Numbered from the stretch's first letter, positions 15,001 to 23,000 are shown. The stretch is DNA of 64,000 nucleotides from Phytopythium helicoides (GCA_024867545.1 JANFNE010000009.1:780501-844500), one strand, 5' to 3'. The notes: a model not told the origin generated them from the letters alone. Made by a program: numbers and translations.

Positions 15001-18000
15001 CGGAAACTCAAATGATGTTTGACCTGAGATTGCAGTAACAACTCGCGATCGGTATGAAAGACCGATTAAACCTGGTAGCGCAATGGGTCTTTTGGTGATG
15101 AGACCTGCGGATATAGTGATCTGTCCAGATACTCCTGTGAATGACTTTGTTAAAGTAACGTCATCCGGTGTCAACGATTGGATCCAGAAAGGATTACCAT
15201 TGATTTCCAACTCTTCTCGAATAGCTAACAATTGGGTAGGATCGATTGTTCGTCCATCCATGAAAGTTAAAGTTGTTAACACCGGACTATTATGTGTTGC
15301 CACTGCTTTTAGCTGAAGTGAGTATACGCCAATATCTTTGTTATCGATCTCCCCAATAGCGGCAACGGAATCAATAGACGCGAGCTTTTGGAGTTCTTGC
15401 GTCACCTTCTTATGCGTTGCCTCAACGGAAATCGCCTCAGTAATTTCTCCATTAAAAGATATGCGAAAGGACCCTCGTAAGTCGTTTTGGTTGGAGTCCA
15501 TGAAAATCTGTACAGTATCGTAGACACTAATAAGAACACCCTGCCCAGTCAACCTGGAGTGCTTGATAAAAAGAACATCAGCCTCCTCGATATTTGTCAG
15601 GAATGTGATTTGCCAAGCTCGCCCATACGCTCCATATTGACTCAAGCTAACATTAACAGTGCCAGGGGTAGTAATAGCTTCGATTGCGTCTCTCATCACG
15701 GATGCTGTAGTTCCTTGGAAAGAGAGTGCTGGGGTCTCTTGTCCTCGATGTACAAGCTTAAATGTTCCTCCAATTGCAGATTGGGCCTCTGCAACGATTG
15801 TCTGTGTACCTCTTTGCCCAAGTGCGCAGACACCTTCATATCGAACCGAATGAATTACGCCGTAAACGGGATTTGGCGTGGTTGGTGACCACTGCGCTGA
15901 ACACTCTATTCCATCTCCAAATGCGCTTTCCACAAATTGAAGTGTCGGCCATTCTCCTGATGGAGGGTTTCCCCAAAGGCGAATTTTGTAGTCGTGGAGG
16001 TCGAGCAATTGCAATGCTCGGGAGTCAACAAAACTCGAACAACCATCAGTATTGATCACAGAAATAACTGTGTCTCCTGCTAGAGCTGCAATAGCAACCG
16101 AGAACTCGCACGAGTCTCGAGAAAAATCGTTTGGATTGCGACTAGCACGAAATATTGCACCAACAGGGAGAGCTGCAGCTTCGTCAGCAGCAAGCCCGCC
16201 ACCAGTACCGGAGCTAATAAGGGAAACCTCTAACGCTGTTGCATCAAACGACAATATCTGAGACGAAGAAGACCCACTGAGAACCATCGCCTTGAAACTA
16301 CGTTGTTCTTCGACCGTGGCCATCCGAACGAATGCAAGAGCTTCGAGTTTTGCCTTCATGTCACTCTTGTCATTTCGGTTCCCAATAGTAATACAGGATG
16401 TCACTTGATCCCCAAGCTGGAGCTTAAAGCTACCTGCAGTGATTGTAGTTGAGGCGAATAACTGCACAACTTGGACATTGGAAGGAGCCCCGATTGTATA
16501 CGTATCGCACTTATTTTGATCGTTGCTGATCTGAACTTGCCCGTAATGCGGAGGTGGCACAGCACTTAGCATATCTGTTATTCCAACATTTGGCAAATCC
16601 AGTCCAGTCTCAACAGACTGTAAAGACGAGTGGATGTAGAGACTGGGAGACGTTGGCGACAACTCGTGCTCAGCATATTCCGAAAATGAAATCGCCCATT
16701 GGTACCCAAATGGTCCTTTTTCACTTCCAGACGCATCCAATTTTAGTAAAGGGTAGTTTTGGTTGGTAAATGAAGGCACTCCAAAACCTCCCTGAACGGT
16801 GATCGTTGTGCTCCCTGCAATTGGTTGCGTTTGAATCACAAACTGATTTCCATTGATATCAACAAGAGTGCCTATGGCCAGCATCCCCACCATTGTCTCC
16901 GTAAGTGCGCCTGATGTTGAAAAACGGTTGGACGCAGCAGAAAATGAAGATACACTGACACCAACTTCCCCCGTCAAGACACACAACGAGCGCGATACTG
17001 TCACCGGCCTTAAAGTCGGGAGTCGATTTAAGGCGGCTTGGAGGTTGGCCGCAGTCACTTCAATTGGAAGCATTGCAGTGAAGTCAGCAGCATATTGAAG
17101 TCGAAAAGTGCCAACGATATCATTTTCAATTGAGTTGAAGGCAAACACTTTCAGAGCAGCAGGAGTGCCGAAAGCGCTATCAGTAGCAAACTCAAGCATA
17201 TATCGTTCAATTGGTTCACCACGGTAATCAGGTTCCACAAAGCCGACTTGAATCTCTGATCCAGATATTGGAAGTGTGGATATAATTCGAGGAATGGAAG
17301 GGCAGCTTGCAGAAGTAGATACTAGTGGCAATGCTCCATTACCATCTGATTGAATAGTATCAGTTGCAGCGCCGTACCCATCAGTATTTCGCGCAAATGC
17401 TCGTATGTAATAGTCTTCTCCTGGAATCAAACCATCAACCACAACTTCAAAGTCGATTTCGCTCCCTTTTGTACTTTCCGTGACAAGGACAGCAGCGTTA
17501 GTGCCAACCAACGCTGATCCTTCAACAAGAAGTAGCGGCATGTCTCCAATATTGGACAAAAATGTCACTGTCCAGGTTGTCCCGAACTGCTCATTTGTCG
17601 TCAGGGTAACGTTGACACGGCCCATCCCAGGAAGGCTTTGGAGTTTTGTCTGGACGTCTGCAGCCGTGTCATCAATAAAGATTACCACCCCGGGGTACTC
17701 AATGAACGTGTTCTCAAAGTTAACCTTGAAGGAACCATCAAGGTCATCGGCATCAGAAACCACTGCAATCGATTGCACTTCAAAGACACCTCCTTTGGTT
17801 TCGATTGCAGCAACAATAGAGTCGGATGTGAATTCACCGGTAACACCTTGAAGTGTGGATGTAAGTGTTTCATCCTTAGCAATTGTTGCTGTTACGGTGC
17901 AATCACTGCAAAGCTGGCCGTACTGATCACGAAGACGGACTTGGTTTCCCGTCACCTTATCTGCTGATAAACAGGGAGAAGCAGGGCAAGTCGACTTGGC

Positions 18001-19245
18001 TCCAAGCGATAAAAACGTCACAAGCCACGTAAAACCATTCTCGCGTGTCGGGCCAGTGCGAGACACAAAGATGGAACCAATACCCGGTAGGGAAGACAGT
18101 GCGGCTGTCATGTCAGCAGCTTCCACTGCCGCGCTTACCGTTACCTTTTTCTTCTTATGTGCTGTGATGTGGCGGGTTGTCGTTCCTGGCCATACACGGT
18201 CAAGTTGGATTGACGATGCGGTGATCGTGACGACCTGGAACTCCCATGTTCCAATCTTAACAAATTCCGAGGCAGCCACTGACGTCGTGAAATCGCTGTA
18301 TGTAGTCACTGATACTGACTGAGAGGTCACAGCAACATCCCCAAGTGCTGTATCGCGAATGTAGACAACTGCGTTAGTTGCGCCATGGACATGATACGAG
18401 TCTAGCGGCAGCTGTGTGGTAGTAAAAGGTGCAGAAGCATGTACTAGGAACTCTTCGCCACCGATCTTGACAGTGTCTCCTCGATTGATTTTCCCCACCA
18501 TGGAGACCGATGTGACCGCAGTCTTGGATCCTGGGCTAATCGTTGCTGTAACCGCTGTAGCGATCCAGTCGCCTTCGAAGCCAATTGAGAGATCAAAGCT
18601 CCCGGACAGTACGTTGGACCCGGCTGCATCGTGTGTCACAATCTGCCAGACTTCGGGATAATAGCTCGCCACGCCAGCGGTAACCCGGGCGCCTTCAAAC
18701 GCCAGTACGCGGTTGGCTGGCTGGGTTGCAGTGCATCCAGTTTGGTCTGCTGTCAGTACGTTCGGCTGCGGTCCTCGCACGAAGTAGTCTCCGTCGAACG
18801 TGATCGCATAAGTGTATCCGTTCTTGACGGCGCCGTACGCAGACCGCGAGACCTGCACGGAGTCTACATTGACGAGCTCTTCGAGTGCGAGCTCAAACTC
18901 GAGGGCGCTAGCATTCCACGGAATGCACGCGGTCACGTCCGAGCCCAAGGCGTTCACGAACGTCATCTTGTAGCTGCCGGCGAGCACCGGCCCCGTGCTG
19001 GCGACCGTGAAGCTCTGCACCTCATCCACGCGGCGTGCAACCTCGACCTTGTATCCAAGCACAGGTGCACCGTTCACGCCCTCGGCCTTGACCTGCTCGG
19101 GCGGCAGCAGCTGCACGCGCAGCGCCGAGGCGTTCTCGTTGGTCACGAGCAGCTGCTGCGGCGGTCCCGGCACGTCCTGGGGCGAGAAAAGCCGCCCCGC
19201 GACGCCCGAAGCGCAGCAGAGCGCGCCCACGAGCCAGCGCCGCAT
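1..19245 (-). CDS. Giant secreted modular repeat protein (FN3-like plus about 100-residue repeats), 3' end outside window
   Basis: One minus-strand frame stays open from ATG 19245 to the left edge, 6,415 codons without a stop or any needed intron, so the C-terminus is not seen. The N-terminus is a signal peptide (MRRWLVGALCCASGVAG), followed at once by a fibronectin-III-like segment. Most of the rest is a degenerate unit of about 90-110 residues. It has G-x-F-x-L near its start, an A-x-x-[VM]-x-x-[AK]-L helix, V-x-V-[TS]-R, an aromatic-rich W-x-[VI]-x-F strand and G-[DN]-x-P-x-L near its end. FN3-like blocks recur near 300-1000, 2400, 4400, 11000-12000, 13000-14100 and 17200. Short CxxC pairs and 13-14-residue E-x-Q repeats are interspersed. 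I infer an extracellular or surface adhesin-like protein. No catalytic domain was recognised. Plus-strand ORFs here are shadows. Confidence 0.85.
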   Translation of the reverse strand, partial: MRRWLVGALCCASGVAGRLFSPQDVPGPPQQLLVTNENASALRVQLLPPEQVKAEGVNGAPVLGYKVEVARRVDEVQSFTVASTGPVLAGSYKMTFVNALGSDVTACIPWNASALEFELALEELVNVDSVQVSRSAYGAVKNGYTYAITFDGDYFVRGPQPNVLTADQTGCTATQPANRVLAFEGARVTAGVASYYPEVWQIVTHDAAGSNVLSGSFDLSIGFEGDWIATAVTATISPGSKTAVTSVSMVGKINRGDTVKIGGEEFLVHASAPFTTTQLPLDSYHVHGATNAVVYIRDTALGDVAVTSQSVSVTTYSDFTTSVAASEFVKIGTWEFQVVTITASSIQLDRVWPGTTTRHITAHKKKKVTVSAAVEAADMTAALSSLPGIGSIFVSRTGPTRENGFTWLVTFLSLGAKSTCPASPCLSADKVTGNQVRLRDQYGQLCSDCTVTATIAKDETLTSTLQGVTGEFTSDSIVAAIETKGGVFEVQSIAVVSDADDLDGSFKVNFENTFIEYPGVVIFIDDTAADVQTKLQSLPGMGRVNVTLTTNEQFGTTWTVTFLSNIGDMPLLLVEGSALVGTNAAVLVTESTKGSEIDFEVVVDGLIPGEDYYIRAFARNTDGYGAATDTIQSDGNGALPLVSTSASCPSIPRIISTLPISGSEIQVGFVEPDYRGEPIERYMLEFATDSAFGTPAALKVFAFNSIENDIVGTFRLQYAADFTAMLPIEVTAANLQAALNRLPTLRPVTVSRSLCVLTGEVGVSVSSFSAASNRFSTSGALTETMVGMLAIGTLVDINGNQFVIQTQPIAGSTTITVQGGFGVPSFTNQNYPLLKLDASGSEKGPFGYQWAISFSEYAEHELSPTSPSLYIHSSLQSVETGLDLPNVGITDMLSAVPPPHYGQVQISNDQNKCDTYTIGAPSNVQVVQLFASTTITAGSFKLQLGDQVTSCITIGNRNDKSDMKAKLEALAFVRMATVEEQRSFKAMVLSGSSSSQILSFDATALEVSLISSGTGGGLAADEAAALPVGAIFRASRNPNDFSRDSCEFSVAIAALAGDTVISVINTDGCSSFVDSRALQLLDLHDYKIRLWGNPPSGEWPTLQFVESAFGDGIECSAQWSPTTPNPVYGVIHSVRYEGVCALGQRGTQTIVAEAQSAIGGTFKLVHRGQETPALSFQGTTASVMRDAIEAITTPGTVNVSLSQYGAYGRAWQITFLTNIEEADVLFIKHSRLTGQGVLISVYDTVQIFMDSNQNDLRGSFRISFNGEITEAISVEATHKKVTQELQKLASIDSVAAIGEIDNKDIGVYSLQLKAVATHNSPVLTTLTFMDGRTIDPTQLLAIREELEINGNPFWIQSLTPDDVTLTKSFTGVSGQITISAGLITKRPIALPGLIGLSYRSRVVTAISGQTSFEFPGNHGFQIADFFFLGGLKYTIQAVAGTTVTTDIAYAGVSIANAVPATYVYDNRLRTTSDWTYLVSIGDYLWIRANGVDMQRYTVTAVDPRNVDVTGTFDGEIIRGTAYRSSNGRQWSLIFRSYLGNLESLEVIPENNFRGTNAFIGAKGSSTIPPKTIHIGNPAVTQTVLLEAVSQVDTTGVTYTLTFDGETTAPLQWSDTATTVQNALEGLDTIDGVTVETKAYGNGFVHSVAFWGIYPDRKLPLLQALVTGAAVPSHVNARVDGNNVVATSRHENLILNDDYAFRMSAVNKKGVSSSSQVFTAQSWSVSVVPTPPTSVVLGEFHGSTWLSVNYRPPIYSGGAEVTMYRLEWDSSPSFDSSSPDYGVATVQKQYEVQYVTTSYRSATGAGGTFTLSWGGQSTSPLSFDCSADDMADALAIITGTVNIAIEPVKVRRVQASWGYTWRITFQHNPGDLNPLVADGKRLTGDFPRITVDEIVNGFSDLAIGDFTREVQDVYTDSKTELSGWFKLQLEGKVTASISVSSTALELQQALQAITESYSIKVTKSWRNAAMNNAVWSVTFAYLSGEDLVGAGNVFMMLVADFSLSGTAGSIRVAGKISGTDPFRYTLTGLRPGVQYYLHAMAYNEEGFGSATSPMSTATTCGQPDPPTLVSASVKDETSLSIRWSASPNDGGCPVTKYKVEWYRDPGTFEEQTITTSAGKGLPEIQQLINFADTDSLTGNFKLSFMGESTQNIAWNALATGPNSIKDQLERLSSVGTVGVTRDMSKRVVDGLLVTAVTATTTTTITVDGSSTVTLDQSGLAAGMTIWIAGYELTIQTLQPQATTFTVDTPIAVSVPVPVFQKAYGFVWSITFLAGHVGPQPLIAVSTSDNWGGNNPGIYVESIQKGLQPISGTFKLAFASGGLSDTTSPLDYNVSAVGLQSALESLVTVGNVNVSRSANGYGYNWIVTFLTEFANEMSLLVVDGTELHGPSARISVARTNAGSQPDRYCEKSGVAGTPVEIGIPGSLGYNITGLTTGVKYGVRVRAYNQEGYGGAKYISPAYEVPRAVPGPPNNVVLVVLSSRLIKVRWSEPNSDGGSAISSYLIQWDTTSSFQNAASPNYDLQRTLSITSGATGPFFVNIPALTRANYFVRVYAANDQGKSGAAVPSPTSTIPFDQTPGKPESPVAKVLSSYAILVTWEASSVEKTYFGGDGGLSITQYMIEWDSSDKFDSPAAFGLVLGTERSYIIGGDDPLTGVRSDVLTPETTYFVRITAFNAKGAGSPIATVPASVLVTNQPPTEPQDLELAVVTSTSVQATWKNPNFDGGSSLKAYHLEWDEQEDFTSGESSSITIPIVREMQSVIVRSDVVNEEQLIDATVEVTNEEQMVRTVFTGVDEVQVIQTTNNQVLDEIVSVTTSAQDINELQELRLDADDINEIQAVRTTTPEVLEVQSIEVGASRINEIQTITLSLPGVASDPTVIGGTFSLTFDSRLCTYCTLPKTYERSNDLLTSLQDSSATSGAATMKSALDALSNIDSVTVTRTDSISNGDLTYVYSITFSGDAVTGDVLELSINSALTKTVNGVTSTFASIPTTATEFRKGNEVFYDASSVFSVTYTCESYSGPAETTGVSAECTPSTSDRLCTSCVTAFDSSTSIFTVTSDFTGQSIVGSKLQVGPCSFEVGSVSTTTITVAAGDVGILCSSFSQQTLPLFKAKQFVASVPVKSSATQPLVDSSVQSLLNAVINSVTVTATQRITTTFVGTVYAVTFRRRSGTLPLLICGSSTIMLTNSAGSKSCTVSRTTIGSTISGTFLLALTVETDPTTSLSTGAIPWDASEAQMKAALESVVVLNTGEQVFGTVNVKRTVYSETGNKWSGGFTWQIEFTSRRGNIPRMTKDSTNLVDADPATTTAPNIPSVTIEDYTNPLNPSAGSRDGNQVTGTMTFAFRGVTSANVYDLSTQILPATVNSQITDTAFADFLVTNLGIPSITVTRSQATQAGGFTWTIEYSDQSTGGDVELLQIPITALVATNVRAQVVETRKGNQLGGTFQLTFNGDSTGPILFSADKTAVQAQLNSLSSIKPSSVLVDRQGPLDTGNVQVQSYKWLITFYSSVWADPTSDHSSGIAGNWKGARASWTDVWPDTGYSKAWGRHVGPMDSIGLSINCVKDGLTTTANDNSQDCRVGVVRAGVGPIKGTFKITLDTSTLATHMAVKSLVTSGDIAHNAWATRAESGASGASVEEILEGMANIGDVSVSRSAVDPQTGGYSWTVTFLRDAYGTLGCEEVEYSSTGARLCNSPGDVPTMTALGAGLSGSNPVATVCGASVGGTCFAGIVLNGQILRGYFTAFEVQGDPGLDSQFYLLPTCDPTVTASCSNIQTLTVDQARSASGIMQYLLSQDRFTLAGYSSCVFTATTVTATAVTVSSTTCATMVPAGLTSLGLTILLPWNAAADTVTRVLEGSMLGRKVSVQRTVQGKYGEMSWLVRFISNPGFTPLGAGNIAAIAPVFSPEVTTTNAVAVSVTEVTSGSRGLSGSFLIDFHSTYGPRQVAFNEAPERLMRKINEMNTIGRVTVDRFEYPSTATGCTSSACSGGWEGQPVSNSGTRGGYRWRVRFMKVTGEYGGLTFPSGSGNVGPLSVMLSTLQGNQRSIDVTTSKAGSAPITGMFTLNTSTKATPPLQYSSSADAITQGIESMRLYGDVDVTQSYYVTQQIPNAIALVTKDGTSAGVTGVDDISQFISPGDVFRIGYVGADNLVGSNGDWPFTKDVTTSQVVVSALSPVVLTSVPATNEQLYPGMTLRIDGQVYTVQHSGQEIQQVTVSVPIANWDSAVVASVFTLSLTSGASISTTACLSFNALASDVQTQLNTFPGANVKVVRSGPIVTETNTKKGYSYTVYFGGSGTAGDVGTLRFSTSGCTAMPNGVVVTGSVAVTKHGGTIGHQQLTFATDSGQVVDSSGYFKLSLGGSTSNCLRWGVTDYDLQNEIETNLGSGDVIVTRQGNGESVTEVQRLRMTSSSEVTSGNTGLFQLMLTIEGEVVTTSCLNYGVSADDLQAALNSLTTFGAVGDHINVTRTGDGTSSWGFGYEYLINFRGPLSGGFSRVLGNMLPIEVINIGASPCAPVVGGNPALIIETVRDGSPGYKYDIFFLDYNSAITPRMTLLDERSLPCGTGWVQNGGSVRKALIEQITSGGSPETQVLTVKSPSAGASVKFNFAGQTTTACLNVNVPAADIQTALTALSTIGADGVVVTREAQPVIAPGGYIYKITFVGDSVTGNVPPIQLDYTGCVAPTGASDISIATETEGGLRPGSFALSEYYHGESPGTHVAYAVSQLFSVMQEQFEIQQVAVKNSANDIATTTGTYKITYKGTSSVPIPWNADEDTLQSALLDLMVTGGAAQNTGAIIVTRRVDAVIAPNGFLYTIYFSGNALAGNLDQISAAASDYVDLHSGSVVVTTIRDGVNGALALQKQMIPLASATSVITAATYVAGDDALSIFKVNGFFWTIKFTSTIGDVPKLGAQPDTLTAQLAVVDNFVQGSASNSFLLTNLLPGITYYAHVAASTEIGIGPFSTPVVPVTPSSAPSAVQNVAAGYALFVPEVQEVRLAATHITEIQAIATSAASIPEVQTLRTSAAPDTCFDNDCIGGKFAFRVPTIQTITITSDATLSAGEFQIGFVRKVASLTTPGTFAAVGGNAAVVKTVALSYSASASDVELALLTLDALEQGDIVVTRDGDGTADYDYGYIYSITFVGNNVAGETEILEVFTNGNCVPACVPFANGGVNYAIAVGINSGLAMGTDTAVQEVVVSASKPLVAGSYKLSFAHLGAIKTSSCIQFDAPARSESGADLSAMESILTAMDNIDKVYVTRTFDSTRAPYGYIYRIFFYGNGVYGDVSLMTAVMTGCTAFQTQENNVLTTNGVNGNVAVNMVDAGGFNPTNTFVDPTTATADNLEADLDRLPVFGSVLVSQSLIDEQGGYLWTIAFKDSEGNLPSFICAVDADFAAKPGAVCETETLTDGNTLSGSFVVEASAPVAFDASAADMKSALEAMDWVGTVQVTRSGPSAQNGYVWTITFLDYVGDVPALMITSSLVGTGSNVLVTEVRKGNSIDGSFSLVYLDSVTTQIKWNAPATAADSGGDGSSVQEKLESLAVIGALHVERSAVDHEGGYSWQITFLDNTLNPGDLPLLRANTTALSGEGVVGFTREVVKGSNAVGDQLWLSFDPPESDNGSPITRYRVRWDTSNTFAASPAEYYITDAATLYQTQRIITRAPSLAWSSIMPPVIPEVQRLTLTNTATTGNTFTLTFRGQTANAFTIGTSTANDLQSALTALSAVGGVVVTPVAGGDGTTIISPGAAFLVTFTAVEGMLPLLQSSTPTTVVVSRQQAGSTNFRKKVMVFTCTSTAIAMDEITITAGSATQVVTGDATLTAVEDILIALFNTEADGISVIASGGTQTTLCASSPAEITVTLHQVYGDVVLTFVSSTGNAVIGNVASKSIDGVYNAQPDAKMSGTFQVGYGGVYTRALNAESTADQVRYALEDLSTINTVGVVREPSYQPLDGKVDVMNGQIYVTCSAGETCDFASGAYGLPGDLIRIGGLWYTVRVDDFSSALHSTRLYLGDINGHETGYAGVSQTGVRAYEWSKGYIWTVTMLRVPTLTYLRAKVPRLYPLDADVRITGNACTKCYYLPNGTNRQLTMGQQYFLQVDAYNEHGKGVSVLPPVSATPSQVPNAPTNVDLAVVSGTQLEVFFSPPALATTNVSPNFNNDISSYIVQWDVTSVFKHGLPICTNCAVSLSGSNVLTTSTGSLVSSRMTVGTQFTVADDSCVLEVAQAIVGLTVIVKANHGCASFSGKTYALYYSTFEPAVISGTLLAGSPPYRYLISQLSTATTYYVRVAAVNSVPVQQIALDGNPPNNRKWSYPLSATTKDKVPDPPISVTLVPFSGTSFQIQIQPPTRDGQGSNGAAITNYWIDIDTVSTFDSAAKQAPLEIAASAIPALMAGTTGSPLIYTATGLTNGVRYFVQVKAKNSIG
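10681..11010 (-). repeat. Tandem 13-14-residue N-E-x-Q protein repeats inside the giant ORF
   Basis: About nine consecutive units of 13-14 residues follow the pattern [N/D/L]-E-[IVLE]-Q-x-[IVL], then about seven residues ending in I or V. Units include NELQELRLDADDI and NEIQAVRTTTPEV. A shorter run of three units lies at about 4190-4305 of the same protein. Single E-[VI]-Q motifs also stand before many of the longer repeats. The regular spacing suggests short beta-strand solenoid rungs or an extended linker; that structural reading is inference. Confidence 0.75.
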
Positions 19246-20004
19246 GGAGAAGCGCGCGGGGGCCGAGGGAGCGACGGCGGCGGGCGCGGCGGCGACAGGC
19301 GGCGACAGGCGGCGGGCAGGACGCGGAATGGCAACAGGCGCCGATCTTTGGCGACGATTGACTTCCGGGGAGGTGCGTGGGAGGAAGGTTGTGGCGACCC
19401 GGAAGTCAGAGGGCGGCGGCCACTTCAACATGGAAGAGCGCGTTTGATGCGGGTGAGTTGCTTGATGGCCCACGCAAATGACTCCGCAATGTTTCAATGA
19501 GAAAGGATGTCTAGTGCTCGCGGACTTGCAGAGTTGCGGCCGTGGGGTTGGCATGAACGACTTCCATTTTGAGCCCACGGAAGTCGCTCAGAGCGGACGC
19601 TACTCAACTGCTCTCGCTGCTTCCGCAGGTTCGCCCCGAGGCTATCCCAACTATGGTGCGTTTGCTCTTTTTACCTCGTATCCTCGGCTTTATGCGACTG
19701 AAGGCACCATGTAGACGTGGATGAAACATGTTGTCGCGTTTGAGCGACCTCAAGTTTGGTGCGAGCCAAAAATCTCGGCCTTCTGTTCCACCGCGTTGCC
19801 CTCGCAGCAAAGCTCTCGCGCGGCTACACAAGGCGGTAAAACCACAAATCTTTGACCTGCTCTGCTGGCCCAATGGTCTCCGCCCTCTTCAGCCCATGCG
19901 ATCCTTCCTCCGCCTGAAAACCTCCTGCGCTCGATATGCATCTGCTCGGTACTGAAAATAGTGCATTTCCCCAAAGCGCCGCCCACTCTCGCCGTGGAAG
20001 AGCC
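19246..20004. other. Divergent intergenic region between the giant gene and the Fused kinase
   Basis: This 759-bp stretch must carry both promoters. A GC-rich tract lies just upstream of the giant gene. The sequence GCATTTCCCCAAAG near 19965-19980 resembles an oomycete Inr-FPR for the kinase and lies downstream of an alternative in-frame ATG at 19936. No RNA gene or further coding region was recognised. Confidence 0.4.
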
Positions 20005-23000
20005 ATGGGCATGGACGACTACCACATCCTCGAGCGCATCGGCGAGGGCTCGTTCGGCAAGGTCTACCGCGGGCGGCGCAAGTTCTCGGGGCACATCGTG
20101 GCGCTCAAGTTCGTCACCAAGCGCGGCAAGAGCGCCAAGGACCTGCAGAGCCTGCGCCAGGAGGTGGGCGCTAGCGTTTCGATCGGGATCTTGAGGAGAT
20201 CCATGCTCACCTGGTGCTGCTCGCGACACAGATCAGCATCCTGCGCCGCCTGAACCACTGCAATATCATCGCGATGCTCGACTCGTTCGAGACCCCGGGA
20301 GAGTTCTGCATGGTCACCGAGTACGCGCAGGGAGAGCTTTTCCAGGTGCTCGAGGACGACCGCTACTTGCCTGAGGATGAGATCCGCAAGATCGCCATCC
20401 AGCTCATCCAGGCACTGCACGTGCTGCACTCGAACCGTATCATCCACCGCGACATGAAGCCGCAGAACATACTTATCGGCTCCAAGCAGCAGATCAAGCT
20501 CGCGGACTTTGGCTTCGCGCGCGCCATCGCGCATGACGCGAGTCTGCTGACGTCAATTAAGGGAACTCCACTCTACATGGCTCCCGAGCTCGTCCAAGAG
20601 AAGCCATACACCTATACGGTCGACTTGTGGTCTCTTGGGGTAATCCTTTTCGAGCTCGCGACTGGGCGACCGCCATTTTACACGGACCGAATTGTGTCGC
20701 TGATTCAGATGATCGTCAACGAACCAGTCAAGTACCCTTCCTCCATGACACCGGCATTTCAGCACTTCCTCGCTGGACTTCTCAACAAAGAGCCATCAAA
20801 ACGTTTGGCTTGGCCGGCTATCCTCAACCACCCGTTCATCATGGAGACATCCGAGCAGCTTGCAGCTCGTCTTGCCCTGGAGAGTCAAGTGCGAGCACTC
20901 CCACGCTTCTTTGACGACAGCAAAATTCATCGAGGGGCGATAGAGGATGCTCGGAGTGTCAAACCGAGTATTGAACGCCTTCGCTCAAGCGGCGAGTGGA
21001 AAATCTGCGATCCTGAGACTGGCCAGCAGCTCCAAAAAGATGCCAAAACGCCACCTGAAACTAGCCAAGCGCGTCCACCAGCATTAGGGGAGGACCAGCA
21101 AGGATTAAATTGCGAACTGAAGATCATCGGTACTCGCGACAGTTTCATGAACGCCTGGAATGAAGTTCAGATGAAGTATCAATCGACAAAAATCACTAAC
21201 GAATGGTCTGAAGTCGAGTGTGTACATCGCGCTATCGAACAGCTTCCGGGGCTTACGACTCCAGATTTGAACGAAGATGAAATTGGGGCAGCGGCTCTAA
21301 GCTTGCTCCAGTTGGAGTATCCCCTATTGGGTGTATGCCTGAAGGGAGACAGTGCGACGGTGCTGAGGAACATGGAATCGATGACGAGCTCCAAGCAAGC
21401 TATTCATCGCTTTCTTGCAGCTCTAACAAAAGGTTGGAGCACTTTGCACTTTGCACGTGCAAACATTGGCGCGGAAGTTGTTTATCAATCCATCCGATGC
21501 TGCATGATGTTTACAAACGTCGTTAACTCACTTGGGACTGAGCACCACTCTCATGACATGCTGGACTACAAAACCTTATGCTCGGGTGACATCAAAATTA
21601 TCACACAAGTACTCAAGTTGAAAGACCATGTTCTAGCTGCGGCACACTCTAAGGCTCTCAAGTGGTTGGGTTCAATGCTCGATCGCTCGAGCAATCTAAC
21701 AACGCTTTTGGAAGTTGTGTATCCTTCAGGGGTTGTTGAGGCTCTTTGCGAGATTTTCCAGTTTGCAGAAAAATCGCGATCTCCTGGAGGTCGAATGTCT
21801 ACGCATGGACGAGATCTTGGTCATTTTTCCATCTTTGCACTATCAGCATTCTTACAGCCTGACGGGAGTAGCTGGGGCCCCCTCTTACCATTTCCAATTC
21901 TGTGCTTGTCTCCTCACAACGAAGCAGAGGCCAAAACGGATTCGATTCCGATCAAACACATCAAGCAGCTATACAGACTTCGAGTGAAAATTCATGGAGA
22001 GGTGGCTAGCCAGCTAGTGAAGAGCGGTGTTGCTGAGCTCGTGAATATCCTGGGAACTGAAATCACTGGAAGATGCCGTCAAAGCCACAATCGTAATCGC
22101 AGCGAGGATTACAGTGGGGATGGGGATGATGACGATGATGATGACGATGACGATGACGAAGATCAATCACTTTATTGCTGTGTGGTCAAGATCCTTGTTC
22201 ATTCTTGCCGTTCATCGGCTACTCTTTCGCGAAAATTGGTGGCTGTAAAATATACTGAAGACTCACGAAACCAAGTATCCAACGATATATTCTCCTTGAT
22301 AGTGGTTGCGCTTACTGGAGGTATTCTGCGAGCTATTGAAACACATTTCACTGTGGACTTACTTTGCGTCCTCCTTCGTCGCGACCTCATTTCCAAACCC
22401 GAAGTGTGGCATCTATCGCTTACTTTATATCCTATGCTGCTGGGAACAAACGATATCGCGGTCCGTAGTATTATCTGCACATTCTTTTCCGATGTGATCG
22501 AGTCGGAAAGTGGAGTCTTACAAGCTTTAGAGGATCGAGAACAGATTGAGCATCAGATCGCTCGCGATGTTATTCATCTGATTAAGAGTGGAATCTTTTC
22601 ATCTGAGTGTTTTAAGGCGGTATTGCGACTGTTTCAAGCACCTTCATCTCCGCTATTGAAATCAATTGACGAGCATGATGACGCATTTTATATCAACACT
22701 AGGTCACATCAGCTGACATGCTTTCATGTAAGAGCGCAGGGCATGATGGACTCGGGAATCGTGTTGTTGCTTCGTGCAGCATCCAAAGTGGTGAAGCAAG
22801 TATCTGGTCAAAGTCCGGGTTATCCAGAGAGCAAAGCTACTGGTGATACGCACGCACTCCAACTCTTTGCAGCAAACTTTTCTCAAGCCGATGTGTGGAA
22901 AACTCTTGAGGAATTGCTCTCAAACGGTGGGTTTGGTATATTATCCCCGTGGGGGCTGTTTTGTTTTTTGAAACTACTACGACTAGTCCGTGAGATGCAG

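Noticed and set aside
536..19447. Many plus-strand ORFs of 60-290 codons across the first 19 kb
   Set aside because: They are antisense to the continuous minus frame and show no family pattern; their openness follows from the repeat and codon composition of the real gene.
18631..19500. 289-codon plus ORF over the N-terminus of the giant gene
   Set aside because: Arg/His/Gly-rich translation in GC-rich DNA antisense to a convincing signal peptide and FN3 start.
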